NCBI GenBank assembly: GCA_033026295.1
Contig: CM065174.1
Location: forward strand, 28,598,220 to 28,662,219
Direction of reading: 5' to 3'
DNA from: Channa striata
Taxonomy: Eukaryota; Chordata; Actinopteri; Anabantiformes; Channidae
DNA length: 64,000 bases
The notes under the pieces were generated by a model. The model was not told the origin of the DNA, searched no databases, and saw only the letters and a list, made by a program, of their open reading frames with translations. Positions 23,838 to 36,687 of the stretch are shown here, in pieces (the stretch's first letter is position 1; the number at the start of each line of letters is the position of its first letter). Both the position numbers and the translations under genes were made by a program.

Positions 23838-23911
23838 GTCTCTGTGGCGCAATCGGTTAGCGCATTCGGCTGTTAACTGAAAGGTTGGTGGTTCGAGCCC
23901 ACCCAGGGACG
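23838..23911 (+). tRNA. tRNA-Asn (GTT), unit 5
   Basis: Same sequence as the unit 1 gene. The leader just upstream lacks one base (GCGCCCGGTA in place of GCGCTCCGGTA). Confidence 0.97.
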
Positions 23912-24117
23912 ACATGACCCTTAGTATCTGTTTTAGGATCGTTACAGATGTGAAGCAAGAGCCATCAGCCCACGTGGAGCTGAGGAGCTGAGCTGAGACC
24001 AGGGCCTGTGACCTCCATCCTTCATAACTTTCTCCTAACCTCATCCACAGTGAGGCAGAGCGGGTGTGTGGTGACTGGTCTGGAGCTGGCTGGACAGAAT
24101 GAGCAGGAATACAGAGG

Positions 24118-24559
24118 GTCATCACTGACTTTGTAGACTGGTGAGAGAACAACCACTTGGTTCTGAACAGCAGCAAGACAGAGGAGTTGGTACTTGACTT
24201 TAGATGGAACCTCCACCACACACACCGGCGAGCATCCAGGGCTCAGACATTGAGATTGTGAACACGTTTAAATACCTGGGTGTTCACCTAAACAAAAAAC
24301 CTGGACTGGACTTATAATACAGATTCCCTATGCTCAAAGGGATAGAGGCACCTCCACCTGCTGAGGAGACTGAGGGTCCTTTGGTGTATGCAGAGAGCTG
24401 TTATGGACATTTTATGACACTGTGGTGGCTCAGCAGTCCTCTACGCTATTGTGTGCTAGGCAGGGGAAGTATGGACAGAGACAGGAGGAAACTTAACAAG
24501 CTGCTAAAGAGAGCCGGCTCTGTCCTGGGCTGCAGACTGGAATACATCGAATACATCCC
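24118..24559 (+). mobile_element. CR1-group RT C-terminal fragment, unit 5
   Basis: Has the GGAACCTCC and ATCCCGATGA deletions, both as in unit 3, and one extra A at AACAAAAAACC. Confidence 0.75.
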
Positions 24560-24626
24560 GATGACGCCTCAGGCTTTAACAAGAAAGCCTTCAATATCTC
24601 CTCTCTCAAGCTCCAAGACCCTTCAT

Positions 24627-24699
24627 GGGGAATTAGCTCAAATGGTAGAGCGCTTGCTTAGCATGCAAGAAGTAGTGGGATCGATGCCCACATTCTCCA
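24627..24699 (+). tRNA. tRNA-Ala (AGC), unit 5
   Basis: Full-length copy, A16 variant. Confidence 0.97.
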
Positions 24700-25197
24700 C
24701 AGGGTTGTTTAGTTCACGATCCTTGTGTCCAAAGGATTGGAAACTCTTTGGGCATCCTTTGACATAGCATGACGATAGGTGTGTTTCCAGGATAGTAATC
24801 CACTTGAATTCTGTTTTCTTTGATTAGTGGCATTTTGGACAAATGTGAGTCTCCTATGATAAGGATTGGTCCTTAGGGTTTTTAGGGTCCACTTCTGAGT
24901 TTTGTTTCCGTTGTGTTCATGTCTGGTATATTTAGGATGGTTTTCAGCTTCCCAAATTAGGGCAATGAGCTCATCCAGACCTTTATTGGATGGCCTGGAG
25001 GATGTCTTTTAGAGGGATGGTGAAGGGTGAAAAACAGGGCTTATTTGATTGTTAGATAGTTTGCTTGAGCTACCTGGTGGAATGTTTTTTGCTGTTTGGG
25101 ACCCATGCATTGTTTCTGCTGTCCAAGAATCTTTCTTGGGTGGTGTGATTTTTGAGGGACTGGTGTCGGAGCCCTTGGTTCTGTGTGGCGTGTTCAC
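24700..25197 (-). mobile_element. SGNH-like ORF1 fragment, unit 5
   Basis: GGATTGGAAACT form, one base shorter, which breaks the frame at the third block as in unit 1. One extra T in the telomere-like run (AGGGTTTTTAGGG). Confidence 0.65.
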
Positions 25198-25263
25198 TTA
25201 GGGTTAGGGGCTGGTCTTGTTGCTGGTCATGTGTGGCCTCTTCACACTGCGCTGCACTTCCTT

Positions 25264-26392
25264 TTACTCCTGTCTACTTTCCTCAGTCCTTTCTACATCC
25301 CACTTCATTTCAGTCAACCTCTTCCTCTGGATGCAGTCCTGTACTTCCTCATTCCAACACCAAGTGTCTTTATCTTCTTTCCTCTTTCCACGTGACACAC
25401 CCAGCACCTTCCTACCTGTTTCCCTGATTACCTCTGCTTTAGTTTCCCAGTCATCTGGAAGCTCTTCCTGACCACCCAAAGCCTGTCTCAACTTCTGCCT
25501 AAATTCCTCGCAAGCTTCTTCATTCTTTAGCTTCCAGAACTTCGTCTTCTTTTCTGTCTTTCCTCTCTTCTTCTTCGTGACCACCAGAGTCATCTTACAC
25601 ACCACCACACGGTGCTGTCTGGCTACACTATCTCCTACCACCACTTTGCAGTCACTAACCTCTCTCAAATGGCCTCGTCTACATAGAATGTAGTCCACCT
25701 GTGTACTCCTACCAACACTCTTGCCTGTCACTCTGTGTTCCTCTCTCTTTGGAAGTAAGTGTTGACTACAGCCATTTGCATTCTCTTAGCAAAGTCCACT
25801 ACCATCTGTCCTTCTGGATTCCTTTCCTTTACACCAAACCTGCCAATCACCTCCTCATCATTTCTGTTCCCCTCACCAGCAGGCCCATTGCAGTCTGCTC
25901 CAACAACTAGCATCTCTCCTCTGGGGATACTCTCTATGACCTCATCGAACTCACTCCAGAATGTCTCCTTCTCTTCTAACGCACAGCCAACTTGTGGAGC
26001 ATACCTACTGAATTTGTTTACCATCACCCCTTCGATTTCTAGCTTTAGGCTCATCAATCCGTCTGAGACTCTTTTCACCTCTAGAACATTGTTGACAAAC
26101 TCCCCTTCAGGATCACTCCTACCTTGTTTCTCTTCCTATCCACACCATGGTAGAACAGTTTGTATCCTCCTCCAATACTATGTGCTTTGCTGCCCTTCCA
26201 CCTCGTCTCCTGCACACACAGTACATCTACCTTCTTTCTCTCCATCCTGTCTGCCAGCTCTCTACCTTTCCCTGTCATTGTCCCAAAGTTAAGAGTCCCT
26301 TCTCTCAGATCTAAGCTCCTGCCTTTCCTCTTCTCTCTCTGTCCATGAACCCTTCTGCTTCCTTTCCTGTGCCATGGATACGTACTGGTCAT
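25264..26392 (-). mobile_element. RTE-clade LINE endonuclease fragment, units 5/6
   Basis: Three pieces as in units 4/5. The middle break is at TCTCTTTGG near 25745, a different length variant of the same run. Confidence 0.9.
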
Positions 26393-27228
26393 TTTTCAAT
26401 GCTGTTCTGGATTATCCAGTCTCTGAGAATGTGAAGAGTGCCACATTTGTTCCCCATTGGGTTGATGTTGTTGATCCAAAGATCCTTCCTTCAAGGGGTC
26501 TGGGTCTATGAGGGAGTATTTCATTACACAGGGTTCCGTATGACTTTAGTATCTGCCCTTGGAAAGCAGAGTTGGTCTGGGGGTACCTCTGAGATCTTTG
26601 TTTTTGTCCTTTGAAGTAGGTTTGTCTTAGGTGGTATTGCCAAGGATGGGAGGTCTTCCTCTGGAAATACTAATGGATAGTGGAACTGTGTCTTTTTGGT
26701 GTTCGCTTGACTTGTCATTGTCATTTGTGGTAAATGTGGCCAATTTACCTTTAGCCTTGTCCTGTTGACCTTAAGCTATACAACCTACTAGTGCTTGTGT
26801 CTTTTCAAATATTTCATTCATGTTTTAATGGATAAGGAACAAATAGAAATCTGTGTAAGCAATACATCACATCGGAGAAACTCTGCTACTAACACAGCTC
26901 TCGTTCACGCTTTGCTTAATAACTCAAATTACTATGCTACCAGATGACATAAAACTGGCCAATAATAAAGAAAAAGAAAAGAGTATAAATTAACTTACAG
27001 ACGATGCCTTCCGAGGGCTCCAAATTAAAGGATGGCAGTGGATTGCAACTCCTCTCTAACTTGAGCTGTGCTTCTCAGACATATGGAGTTGCTACTACCT
27101 ACTTCCTGGTTTCTTGTGTCAGATGTCTTTAAAGTGCAGTATCGTAATTTCTCCACAGGGGATACTCACATGCTAAACAATGTACCGTAAAACAGAACAA
27201 TCACGTTTGGTTCTTCTGGCCTTGTCTG

Positions 27229-28764
27229 CATAACTAACTAAGTGCAGAAGATTTTGGTTTTGATATGGGCTACATAGACAATTGGAAACGTTTTTGGGGA
27301 AAACCTAGGCTGATTAGGAGAGATGCCATCCATCCTACTTTTGATGGTGCCTCTGTCTTATCAAAAATATGGCTGATTTTATTAGACAACCAAAAGATTG
27401 ACAGTCCAGAGTTGAGCCTAGGACGCAGAGATCCAGTCCTCTTACTGAATAAAAACTAAAACAATTAAATGTGGATTATTAAATATCAGATCACGCTCAT
27501 CTAAATATCTGTTAGTAAATGACTTGATAAGCGATCATCAATTTGATTTATTTTGTGTCACTTACACTTGGTAGCAGAAGGAAGAATATGTCAGTTTAAA
27601 TGAGTCGACCCCCAAGTCATATTAACTATCAGGTTCCTAGAAGCTCAGGCTGAGGTGGAGGAGTAGCAGCAATCTATCACTCAAGCTTAGCAATAAACCC
27701 TAGACCTAAACATAGTTATAACTCATTTGAGAGTCTTACTCTGAGCCTTTCACACCCAATTTGGAAAACTCAAAATCCACTTCCATTTGTTATTGTGCAC
27801 CATTCTCCAGTCCCTTAATCTGAATTCTCTGATTTTCTAGCTGACTTAGTGCTTAGTGCACATAAAGTCGTCATAGTGGGCGATTTTAACATTCATGTAG
27901 ATGCTGACAGTAACTCCTCAACACGGCATTTACTTCATTATTAGATTCATTTGGTTTCTCTCAAAATGTAAAAGAACCCACTCATTGTTTTAGTCACACC
28001 CTAGGAATTGAAATTGATAAACTAACCGTATTTCCTCATAATTCTGTTCTCTCTGACCATTTTCTGAAAACATTTGAATTTAATTTAATGGACTACACAG
28101 CAGCTAGAAAAAGGTTTTGCTTCAGTAGGTGTTTATCTGAAAACACTGTGAACAAATTTAAGGAAATGATCCTTCTGTCATTTACTTCAACATGTACCGA
28201 TATAACTGAGAGTAGCCTCATTAACTGTACTCCTGTACAAGTTGATTACCTGACTGATAATCATGCACCATCTTTACGTTCCATACTTGATAGTGTTGCC
28301 CCTCTAAAAAGAAGGCAGTAATTCTGAACAGGCGATCTCCATGGTATAGCTCGCAAACCCGCAATTTAAAGCAGGCGTCACAAAAACTAGAAAAGAAATG
28401 GCGTTCCACTCACTCACAAGAATCACACTTAGCCTGGAAAAAGAGTTTATACTTATACAAATTAGCACTCCGTAAAGCCAGAACAACATATTATTCATCC
28501 CTAATAGAGGAAAACAAGAACAACCCCGGTTTCTTTTCAGCACTGTAGCCAGGCTGACTAAGAGCCATAGTTCAGTTGAAACTAGTATTCCCTCAACGCT
28601 ATGCGGCAATGACTTCGTGACCTTCTTCACAAACAAAATCGTAGCTATTAGAAAATCATAGAATCATCAGTAAGGTTTCAGTCCCTTTAGACTGCTTGGT
28701 GCCCATAGACCTTGCTGAGTTAACTTCAACTATTATGGCATCTAAACCAACAACGTGTCTGTTA
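27229..28764 (+). mobile_element. L2-like LINE fragment, unit 6
   Basis: Shares TAACTCCTC and ATCCTTCTGTC with unit 2, and has private small deletions near 28655 and 28687. Confidence 0.85.
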
Positions 28765-28990
28765 CAAAGATGGCAGCTAGGCCACCGCCTCTCTCTAACC
28801 TATGGCTAAAAACAGTACTGTAAATTTGACACTGGGGTAGGATCTTTGGTGAGTGAAGCCAACTTGTTCAAGACTTGGGGAAAAGTGTCCTGCAGAGGCA
28901 GATGTCAGCATGGGGAGAGGGAGCCGTGGCATTAGAGCCGCATTCTAGCGGGAGTTCAACCAGCGACCTGACCCAACGTGCGCTCCGGTA

Positions 28991-29064
28991 GTCTCTGTGG
29001 CGCAATCGGTTAGCGCATTCGGCTGTTAACTGAAAGGTTGGTGGTTCGAGCCCACCCAGGGACG
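28991..29064 (+). tRNA. tRNA-Asn (GTT), unit 6
   Basis: Same sequence as the unit 1 gene, with type A trailer (CTTAGGATCTG) before the T4 terminator. Confidence 0.97.
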
Positions 29065-29265
29065 ACATGACCCTTAGGATCTGTTTTAGGATCGTTACAG
29101 ATGTGAAGCAAGAGCCATCAGCCCACGTGGAGCTGAGGAGCTGATGAGACCAGGGCCTGTGACCTCCATCCTTCTTAACTTTCTCCTAACCTGATCCACA
29201 GTGAGGCAGAGCGGGGTGTGTGGTGACTGGTCTGGAGCTGGACAGAATGAGCAGGAATACAGAGG

Positions 29266-29707
29266 GTCATCACTGACTTTGTAGACTGGTGAGAGAACAA
29301 CCACTTGGTTCTGAACAGCAGCAAGACAGAGGAGTTGGTACTTGACTTTAGATGGAACCCTCCACCACACACACCGGCGAGCATCCAGGGCTCAGACATT
29401 GAGATTGTGAACACGTTTAAATACCTGGGTGTTCACCTAAACAAAAACCTGGACTGGACTTATAATACAGATTCCCTATGCTCAAAGGGATAGAGGCACC
29501 TCCACCTGCTGAGGAGACTGAGGGTCCTTTGGTGTATGCAGAGAGCTGTTATGGACATTTTATGACACTGTGGTGGCTCAGCAGTCCTCTACGCTATTGT
29601 GTGCTAGGCAGGGGAAGTATGGACAGAGACAGGAGGAAACTTAACAAGCTGCTAAAGAGAGCCGGCTCTGTCCTGGGCTGCAGACTGGAATACATCGAAT
29701 ACATCCC
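29266..29707 (+). mobile_element. CR1-group RT C-terminal fragment, unit 6
   Basis: The first frame is open for 62 codons to the shared TAG (29305-29493). GACGCC variant at the end, as in units 1, 3 and 5. Confidence 0.75.
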
Positions 29708-29776
29708 GGATGACGCCTCAGGCTTTAACAAGAAAGCCTTCAATATCTCCTCTCTCAAGCTCCAAGACCCTTCATG

Positions 29777-29849
29777 GGGGAATTAGCTCAAATGGTAGAG
29801 CGCTTGCTTAGCATGCAAGAAGTAGTGGGATCGATGCCCACATTCTCCA
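29777..29849 (+). tRNA. tRNA-Ala (AGC), unit 6
   Basis: Full-length copy, A16 variant, with five G at the 5' junction. Confidence 0.97.
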
Positions 29850-30347
29850 CAGGGTTGTTTAGTTCACGATCCTTGTGTCCAAAGGATTGGAAAACTCTTT
29901 GGGCATCCTTTGACATAGCATGACGATAGGTGTGTTTCCAGGATAGTAATCCACTTGAATTCTGTTTTCTTTGATTAGTGGCATTTTGGACAAATGTGAG
30001 TCTCCTATGATAAGGATTGGTCCTTAGGGTTTTAGGGTCCACTTCTGAGTTTTGTTTCCGTTGTGTTCATGTCTGGTATATTTAGGATGGTTTTCAGCTT
30101 CCCAAATTAGGGCAATGAGCTCATCCAGACCTTTATTGGATGGCCTGGAGGATGTCTTTTAGAGGGATGGTGAAGGGTGAAAAACAGGGCTTATTTGATT
30201 GTTAGATAGTTTGCTTGAGCTACCTGGTGGAATGTTTTTTGCTGTTTGGGACCCATGCATTGTTTCTGCTGTCCAAGAATCTTTCTTGGGTGGTGTGATT
30301 TTTGAGGGACTGGTGTCGGAGCCCTTGGTTCTGTGTGGCGTGTTCAC
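29850..30347 (-). mobile_element. SGNH-like ORF1 fragment, unit 6
   Basis: GGATTGGAAAACT form, reading VFQSFG. Confidence 0.65.
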
Positions 30348-30413
30348 TTAGGGTTAGGGGCTGGTCTTGTTGCTGGTCATGTGTGGCCTCTTCACACTGC
30401 GCTGCACTTCCTT

Positions 30414-31542
30414 TTACTCCTGTCTACTTTCCTCAGTCCTTTCTACATCCCACTTCATTTCAGTCAACCTCTTCCTCTGGATGCAGTCCTGTACTTCCTC
30501 ATTCCAACACCAAGTGTCTTTATCTTCTTTCCTCTTTCCACGTGACACACCCAGCACCTTCCTACCTGTTTCCCTGATTACCTCTGCTTTAGTTTCCCAG
30601 TCATCTGGAAGCTCTTCCTGACCACCCAAAGCCTGTCTCAACTTCTGCCTAAATTCCTCGCAAGCTTCTTCATTCTTTAGCTTCCAGAACTTCGTCTTCT
30701 TTTCTGTCTTTCCTCTCTTCTTCTTCGTGACCACCAGAGTCATCTTACACACCACCACACGGTGCTGTCTGGCTACACTATCTCCTACCACCACTTTGCA
30801 GTCACTAACCTCTCTCAAATGGCCTCGTCTACATAGAATGTAGTCCACCTGTGTACTCCTACCAACACTCTTGCCTGTCACTCTGTGTTCCTCTCTTTTT
30901 GGAAGTAAGTGTTGACTACAGCCATTTGCATTCTCTTAGCAAAGTCCACTACCATCTGTCCTTCTGGATTCCTTTCCTTTACACCAAACCTGCCAATCAC
31001 CTCCTCATCATTTCTGTTCCCCTCACCAGCAGGCCCATTGCAGTCTGCTCCAACAACTAGCATCTCTCCTCTGGGGATACTCTCTATGACCTCATCGAAC
31101 TCACTCCAGAATGTCTCCTTCTCTTCTAACGCACAGCCAACTTGTGGAGCATACCTACTGAATTTGTTTACCATCACCCCTTCGATTTCTAGCTTTAGGC
31201 TCATCAATCCGTCTGAGACTCTTTTCACCTCTAGAACATTGTTGACAAACTCCCCTTCAGGATCACTCCTACCTTGTTTCTCTTCCTATCCACACCATGG
31301 TAGAACAGTTTGTATCCTCCTCCAATACTATGTGCTTTGCTGCCCTTCCACCTCGTCTCCTGCACACACAGTACATCTACCTTCTTTCTCTCCATCCTGT
31401 CTGCCAGCTCTCTACCTTTCCCTGTCATTGTCCCAAAGTTAAGAGTCCCTTCTCTCAGATCTAAGCTCCTGCCTTTCCTCTTCTCTCTCTGTCCATGAAC
31501 CCTTCTGCTTCCTTTCCTGTGCCATGGATACGTACTGGTCAT
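30414..31542 (-). mobile_element. RTE-clade LINE endonuclease fragment, units 6/7
   Basis: Same three-piece structure as in units 4/5. Confidence 0.9.
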
Positions 31543-32378
31543 TTTTCAATGCTGTTCTGGATTATCCAGTCTCTGAGAATGTGAAGAGTGCCACATTTGT
31601 TCCCCATTGGGTTGATGTTGTTGATCCAAAGATCCTTCCTTCAAGGGGTCTGGGTCTATGAGGGAGTATTTCATTACACAGGGGTTCCGTATGACTTTAG
31701 TATCTGCCCTTGGAAAGCAGAGTTGGTCTGGGGTACCTCTGAGATCTTTGTTTTTGTCCTTTTGAAGTAGGTTTGTCTTAGGTGGTATTGCCAAGGATGG
31801 GAGGTCTTCCTCTGGAAATACTAATGGATAGTGGAACTGTGTCTTTTTGGTGTTCGTTTGACTTGTCATTGTCATTTGTGGTAAATGTGGCCAATTTACC
31901 TTTAGCCTTGTCCTGTTGACCTTAAGCTATACAACCTACTAGTGCTTGTGTCTTTTCAAATATTTCATTCATGTTTTAATGGATAAGGAACAAATAGAAA
32001 TCTGTGTAAGCAATACATCACATCGGAGAAACTCTGCTACTAACACAGCTCTCGTTCACGCTTTGCTTAATAACTCAAATTACTATGCTACCAGATGACA
32101 TAAAACTGGCCAATAATAAAGAAAAAGAAAAGAGTATAAATTAACTTACAGACGATGCCTTCCGAGGGCTCCAAATTAAAGGATGGCAGTGGATTGCAAC
32201 TCCTCTCTAACTTGAGCTGTGCTTCTCAGACATATGGAGTTGCTACTACCTACTTCCTGGTTTCTTGTGTCAGATGTCTTTAAAGTGCAGTATCGTAATT
32301 TCTCCACAGGGGATACTCACATGCTAAACAATGTACCGTAAACAGAACAATCACGTTTGGTTCTTCTGGCCTTGTCTG

Positions 32379-33913
32379 CATAACTAACTAAGTGCAGAAG
32401 ATTTTGGTTTTGATATGGGCTACATAGACAATTGGAAACGTTTTTGGGGAAAACCTAGGCTGATTAGGAGAGATGCCATCCATCCTACTTTTGATGGTGC
32501 CTCTGTCTTATCAAAAATATGGCTGATTTTATTAGACAACCAAAAGATTGACAGTCCAGAGTTGAGCCTAGGACGCAGAGATCCAGTCCTCTTACTGAAT
32601 AAAAACTAAAACAATTAAATGTGGATTATTAAATATCAGATCACGCTCATCTAAATATCTGTTAGTAAATGACTTGATAAGCGATCATCAATTTGATTTA
32701 TTTTGTGTCACTTACACTTGGTAGCAGAAGGAAGAATATGTCAGTTTAAATGAGTCGACCCCCAAGTCATATTAACTATCAGGTTCCTAGAAGCTCAGGC
32801 TGAGGTGGAGGAGTAGCAGCAATCTATCACTCAAGCTTAGCAATAAACCCTAGACCTAAACATAGTTATAACTCATTTGAGAGTCTTACTCTGAGCCTTT
32901 CACACCCAATTTGGAAAACTCAAAATCCACTTCCATTTGTTATTGTGCACCATTCTCCAGTCCCTTAATCTGAATTCTCTGATTTTCTAGCTGACTTAGT
33001 GCTTAGTGCACATAAAGTCGTCTAGTGGGCGATTTTAACATTCATGTAGATGCTGACAGTAACTCCCTCAACACGGCATTTACTTCATTATTAGATTCAT
33101 TTGGTTTCTCTCAAAATGTAAAAGAACCCACTCATTGTTTTAGTCACACCCTAGGAATTGAAATTGATAAACTAACCGTATTTCCTCATAATTCTGTTCT
33201 CTGACCATTTTCTGAAAACATTTGAATTTAATTTAATGGACTACACAGCAGCTAGAAAAAGGTTTTGCTTCAGTAGGTGTTTATCTGAAAACACTGTGAA
33301 CAAATTTAAGGAAATGATCCCTTCGTCATTTACTTCAACATGTACCGATATAACTGAGAGTAGCCTCATTAACTGTACTCCTGTACAAGTTGATTACCTG
33401 ACTGATAATCATGCACCATCTTTACGTTCCATACTTGATAGTGTTGCCCCTCTAAAAAGAAGGCAGTAATTCTGAACAGGCGATCTCCATGGTATAGCTC
33501 AAAAACCCGCAATTTAAAGCAGGCGTCACAAAAACTAGAAAAGAAATGGCGTTCCACTCACTCACAAGAATCACACTTAGCCTGGAAAAAGAGTTTATAC
33601 TTATACAAATTAGCACTCCGTAAAGCCAGAACAACATATTATTCATCCCTAATAGAGGAAAACAAGAACAACCCCCGGTTTCTTTTCAGCACTGTAGCCA
33701 GGCTGACTAAGAGCCATAGTTCAGTTGAAACTAGTATTCCCTCAACGCTATGCGGCAATGACTTCGTGACCTTCTTCACAAACAAAATCGTAGCTATTAG
33801 AAAAATCATAGAATCATCAGTAAGGTTTCAGTCCCTTTTAGACTGCTTGGTGCCCATAGACCTTGCTGAGTTAACTTCAACTATTATGGCATCTAAACCA
33901 ACAACGTGTCGTA
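32379..33913 (+). mobile_element. L2-like LINE fragment, unit 7
   Basis: One base is lost just before GDFN (GTCTAGTGGG), two are lost before SDHF as in unit 3, and bases are lost at GTGTCGTAC near its end. Confidence 0.85.
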
Positions 33914-34139
33914 CAAAGATGGCAGCTAGGCCACCGTCTCTCTAACCTATGGCTAAAAACAGTACTGTAAATTTGACACTGGGGTAGGATCTTTGGTGAG
34001 TGAAGCCAACTTGTTCAAGAGTTGGGGAAAAGTGTCCTGCAGAGGCAGATGTCAGCATGGGGGAGAGGGAGCCGTGGCATTAGAGCCGTACCCCTAGCGG
34101 GAGTTCAAGGAGCGACCTGACCCAACGTGCGCTCCGGTA

Positions 34140-34213
34140 GTCTCTGTGGCGCAATCGGTTAGCGCATTCGGCTGTTAACTGAAAGGTTGGTGGTTCGAGC
34201 CCACCCAGGGACG
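34140..34213 (+). tRNA. tRNA-Asn (GTT), unit 7
   Basis: Same sequence as the unit 1 gene. The upstream flank reads CAAGGAGCG as in unit 2, without the C17T change of that copy. Confidence 0.97.
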
Positions 34214-34411
34214 ACATGACCCTTAGGATCTGTTTTAGGATCGTTACAGATGTGAAGCAAGAGCCATCAGCCCACGTACTCTGGAGCTGATGAGACCAGG
34301 GCCTGTGACCTCCATCCTTCTTAACTTTCTCCTAACCTGATCCACAGTGAGGCAGAGCGGGGTGTGTGGTGACTGGTCTGGAGCTGGACAGAATGAGCAG
34401 GAATACAGAGG

Positions 34412-34855
34412 GTCATCACTGACTTTGTAGACTGGTGAGAGAACAACCACTTGGTTCTGAACAGCAGCAAGACAGAGGAGTTGGTACTTGACTTTAGATG
34501 GAACCCTCCACCACACACACCGGCGAGCATCCAGGGCTCAGACATTGAGATTGTGAACAAGTTTAAATACCTGGGTGTTCACCTAAACGAAAAACCTGGA
34601 CTGGACTTATAATACAGATTCCCTATGCTCAAAGGGATAGAGGCACCTCCACCTGCTGAGGAGACTGAGGGTCCTTTGGTGTATGCAGAGAGCTGTTATG
34701 GACATTTTATGACACTGTGGTGGCTCAGCAGTCCTCTACGCTATTGTGTGCTAGGCAGGGGGAAGTATGGACAGAGACAGGAGGAAACTTAACAAGCTGC
34801 TAAAGAGAGCCGGCTCTGTCCTGGGCTGCAGACTGGAATACATCGAATACATCCC
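34412..34855 (+). mobile_element. CR1-group RT C-terminal fragment, unit 7
   Basis: AACAAG variant, and AACGAAAAACC shared only with unit 10. Confidence 0.75.
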
Positions 34856-34923
34856 GGATGACGTCTCAGGCTTTAACAAGAAAGCCTTCAATATCTCCTC
34901 TCTCAAGCTCCAAGACCCTTCAT

Positions 34924-34996
34924 GGGGAATTAGCTCAAATGGTAGAGCGCTTGCTTAGCATGCAAGAAGTAGTGGGATCGATGCCCACATTCTCCA
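34924..34996 (+). tRNA. tRNA-Ala (AGC), unit 7
   Basis: Full-length copy, A16 variant, followed by the unit 2-like downstream allele. Confidence 0.97.
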
Positions 34997-35492
34997 CAGG
35001 GTTGTTTAGTTCATGATCCTTGTGTCCAAAGGACAGGATAACTTTGGGCATCCTTTGACATAGCATGACGATAGGTGTGTTTCCAGGATAGTAATCCACT
35101 TGAATTCTGTTTTCTTTGATTAGTGGCATTTTGGACAAATGTGAGTCTCCTATGATAAGGATTGGTCCTTAGGGTTTTAGGGTCCACTTCTGAGTTTTGT
35201 TTCCGTTGTGTTCATGTCTGGTATATTTAGGATGGTTTTCAGCTTCCCAAATTAGGGCAATGAGCTCATCCAGACCTTTATTGGATGGCCTGGAGGATGT
35301 CTTTTAGAGGGATGGTGAAGGGTGAAAAACAGGGCTTATTTGATTGTTAGATAGTTTGCTTGAGCTACCTGGTGGAATGTTTTTTGCTGTTTGGGACCCA
35401 TGCATTGTTTCTGCTGTCCAAGAATCTTTCTTGGGTGGTGTGATTTTTGAGGGACTGGTGTCGGAGCCCTTGGTTCTGTGTGGCGTGTTCAC
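34997..35492 (-). mobile_element. SGNH-like ORF1 fragment, unit 7
   Basis: Same VILSFG allele as unit 2, with two further bases lost (ATAACTTTGGG). Confidence 0.65.
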
Positions 35493-35558
35493 TTAGGGTT
35501 AGGGGCTGGTCTTGTTGCTGGTCATGTGTGGCCTCTTCACACTGCGCTGCACTTCCTT

Positions 35559-36687
35559 TTACTCCTGTCTACTTTCCTCAGTCCTTTCTACATCCCACTT
35601 CATTTCAGTCAACCTCTTCCTCTGGATGCAGTCCTGTACTTCCTCATTCCAACACCAAGTGTCTTTATCTTCTTTCCTCTTTCCACGTGACACACCCAGC
35701 ACCTTCCTACCTGTTTCCCTGATTACCTCTGCTTTAGTTTCCCAGTCATCTGGAAGCTCTTCCTGACCACCCAAAGCCTGTCTCAACTTCTGCCTAAATT
35801 CCTCGCAAGCTTCTTCATTCTTTAGCTTCCAGAACTTCGTCTTCTTTTCTGTCTTTCCTCTCTTCTTCTTCGTGACCACCAGAGTCATCTTACACACCAC
35901 CACACGGTGCTGTCTGGCTACACTATCTCCTACCACCACTTTGCAGTCACTAACCTCTCTCAAATGGCCTCGTCTACATAGAATGTAGTCCACCTGTGTA
36001 CTCCTACCAACACTCTTGCCTGTCACTCTGTGTTCCTCTCTTTTTGGAAGTAAGTGTTGACTACAGCCATTTGCATTCTCTTAGCAAAGTCCACTACCAT
36101 CTGTCCTTCTGGATTCCTTTCCTTTACACCAAACCTGCCAATCACCTCCTCATCATTTCTGTTCCCCTCACCAGCAGGCCCATTGCAGTCTGCTCCAACA
36201 ACTAGCATCTCTCCTCTGGGGATACTCTCTATGACCTCATCGAACTCACTCCAGAATGTCTCCTTCTCTTCTAACGCACAGCCAACTTGTGGAGCATACC
36301 TACTGAATTTGTTTACCATCACCCCTTCGATTTCTAGCTTTAGGCTCATCAATCCGTCTGAGACTCTTTTCACCTCTAGAACATTGTTGACAAACTCCCC
36401 TTCAGGATCACTCCTACCTTGTTTCTCTTCCTATCCACACCATGGTAGAACAGTTTGTATCCTCCTCCAATACTATGTGCTTTGCTGCCCTTCCACCTCG
36501 TCTCCTGCACACACAGTACATCTACCTTCTTTCTCTCCATCCTGTCTGCCAGCTCTCTACCTTTCCCTGTCATTGTCCCAAAGTTAAGAGTCCCTTCTCT
36601 CAGATCTAAGCTCCTGCCTTTCCTCTTCTCTCTCTGTCCATGAACCCTTCTGCTTCCTTTCCTGTGCCATGGATACGTACTGGTCAT
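35559..36687 (-). mobile_element. RTE-clade LINE endonuclease fragment, units 7/8
   Basis: Same three-piece structure as in units 4/5. This is the last copy with the in-frame CCTCGCAAGC linker variant. Confidence 0.9.

Larger units (their letters stand above)
20607..25751 (+). repeat. Array unit 5
   Basis: 5145 bp, with type B flanks. It shares the GCTG duplication between the tRNAs with unit 1 and lacks three bases in the L2 fragment near 23467. Confidence 0.95.
25752..30901 (+). repeat. Array unit 6
   Basis: 5150 bp. Type A variants follow tRNA-Asn, combined with the AACACG variant, the same combination as unit 3. Confidence 0.95.
30902..36046 (+). repeat. Array unit 7
   Basis: 5145 bp, type A throughout. 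It is closest to unit 2 although they are five units apart. The GAGCTG mini-repeat after tRNA-Asn is replaced by ACTCTGGAGCTG. Confidence 0.95.
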
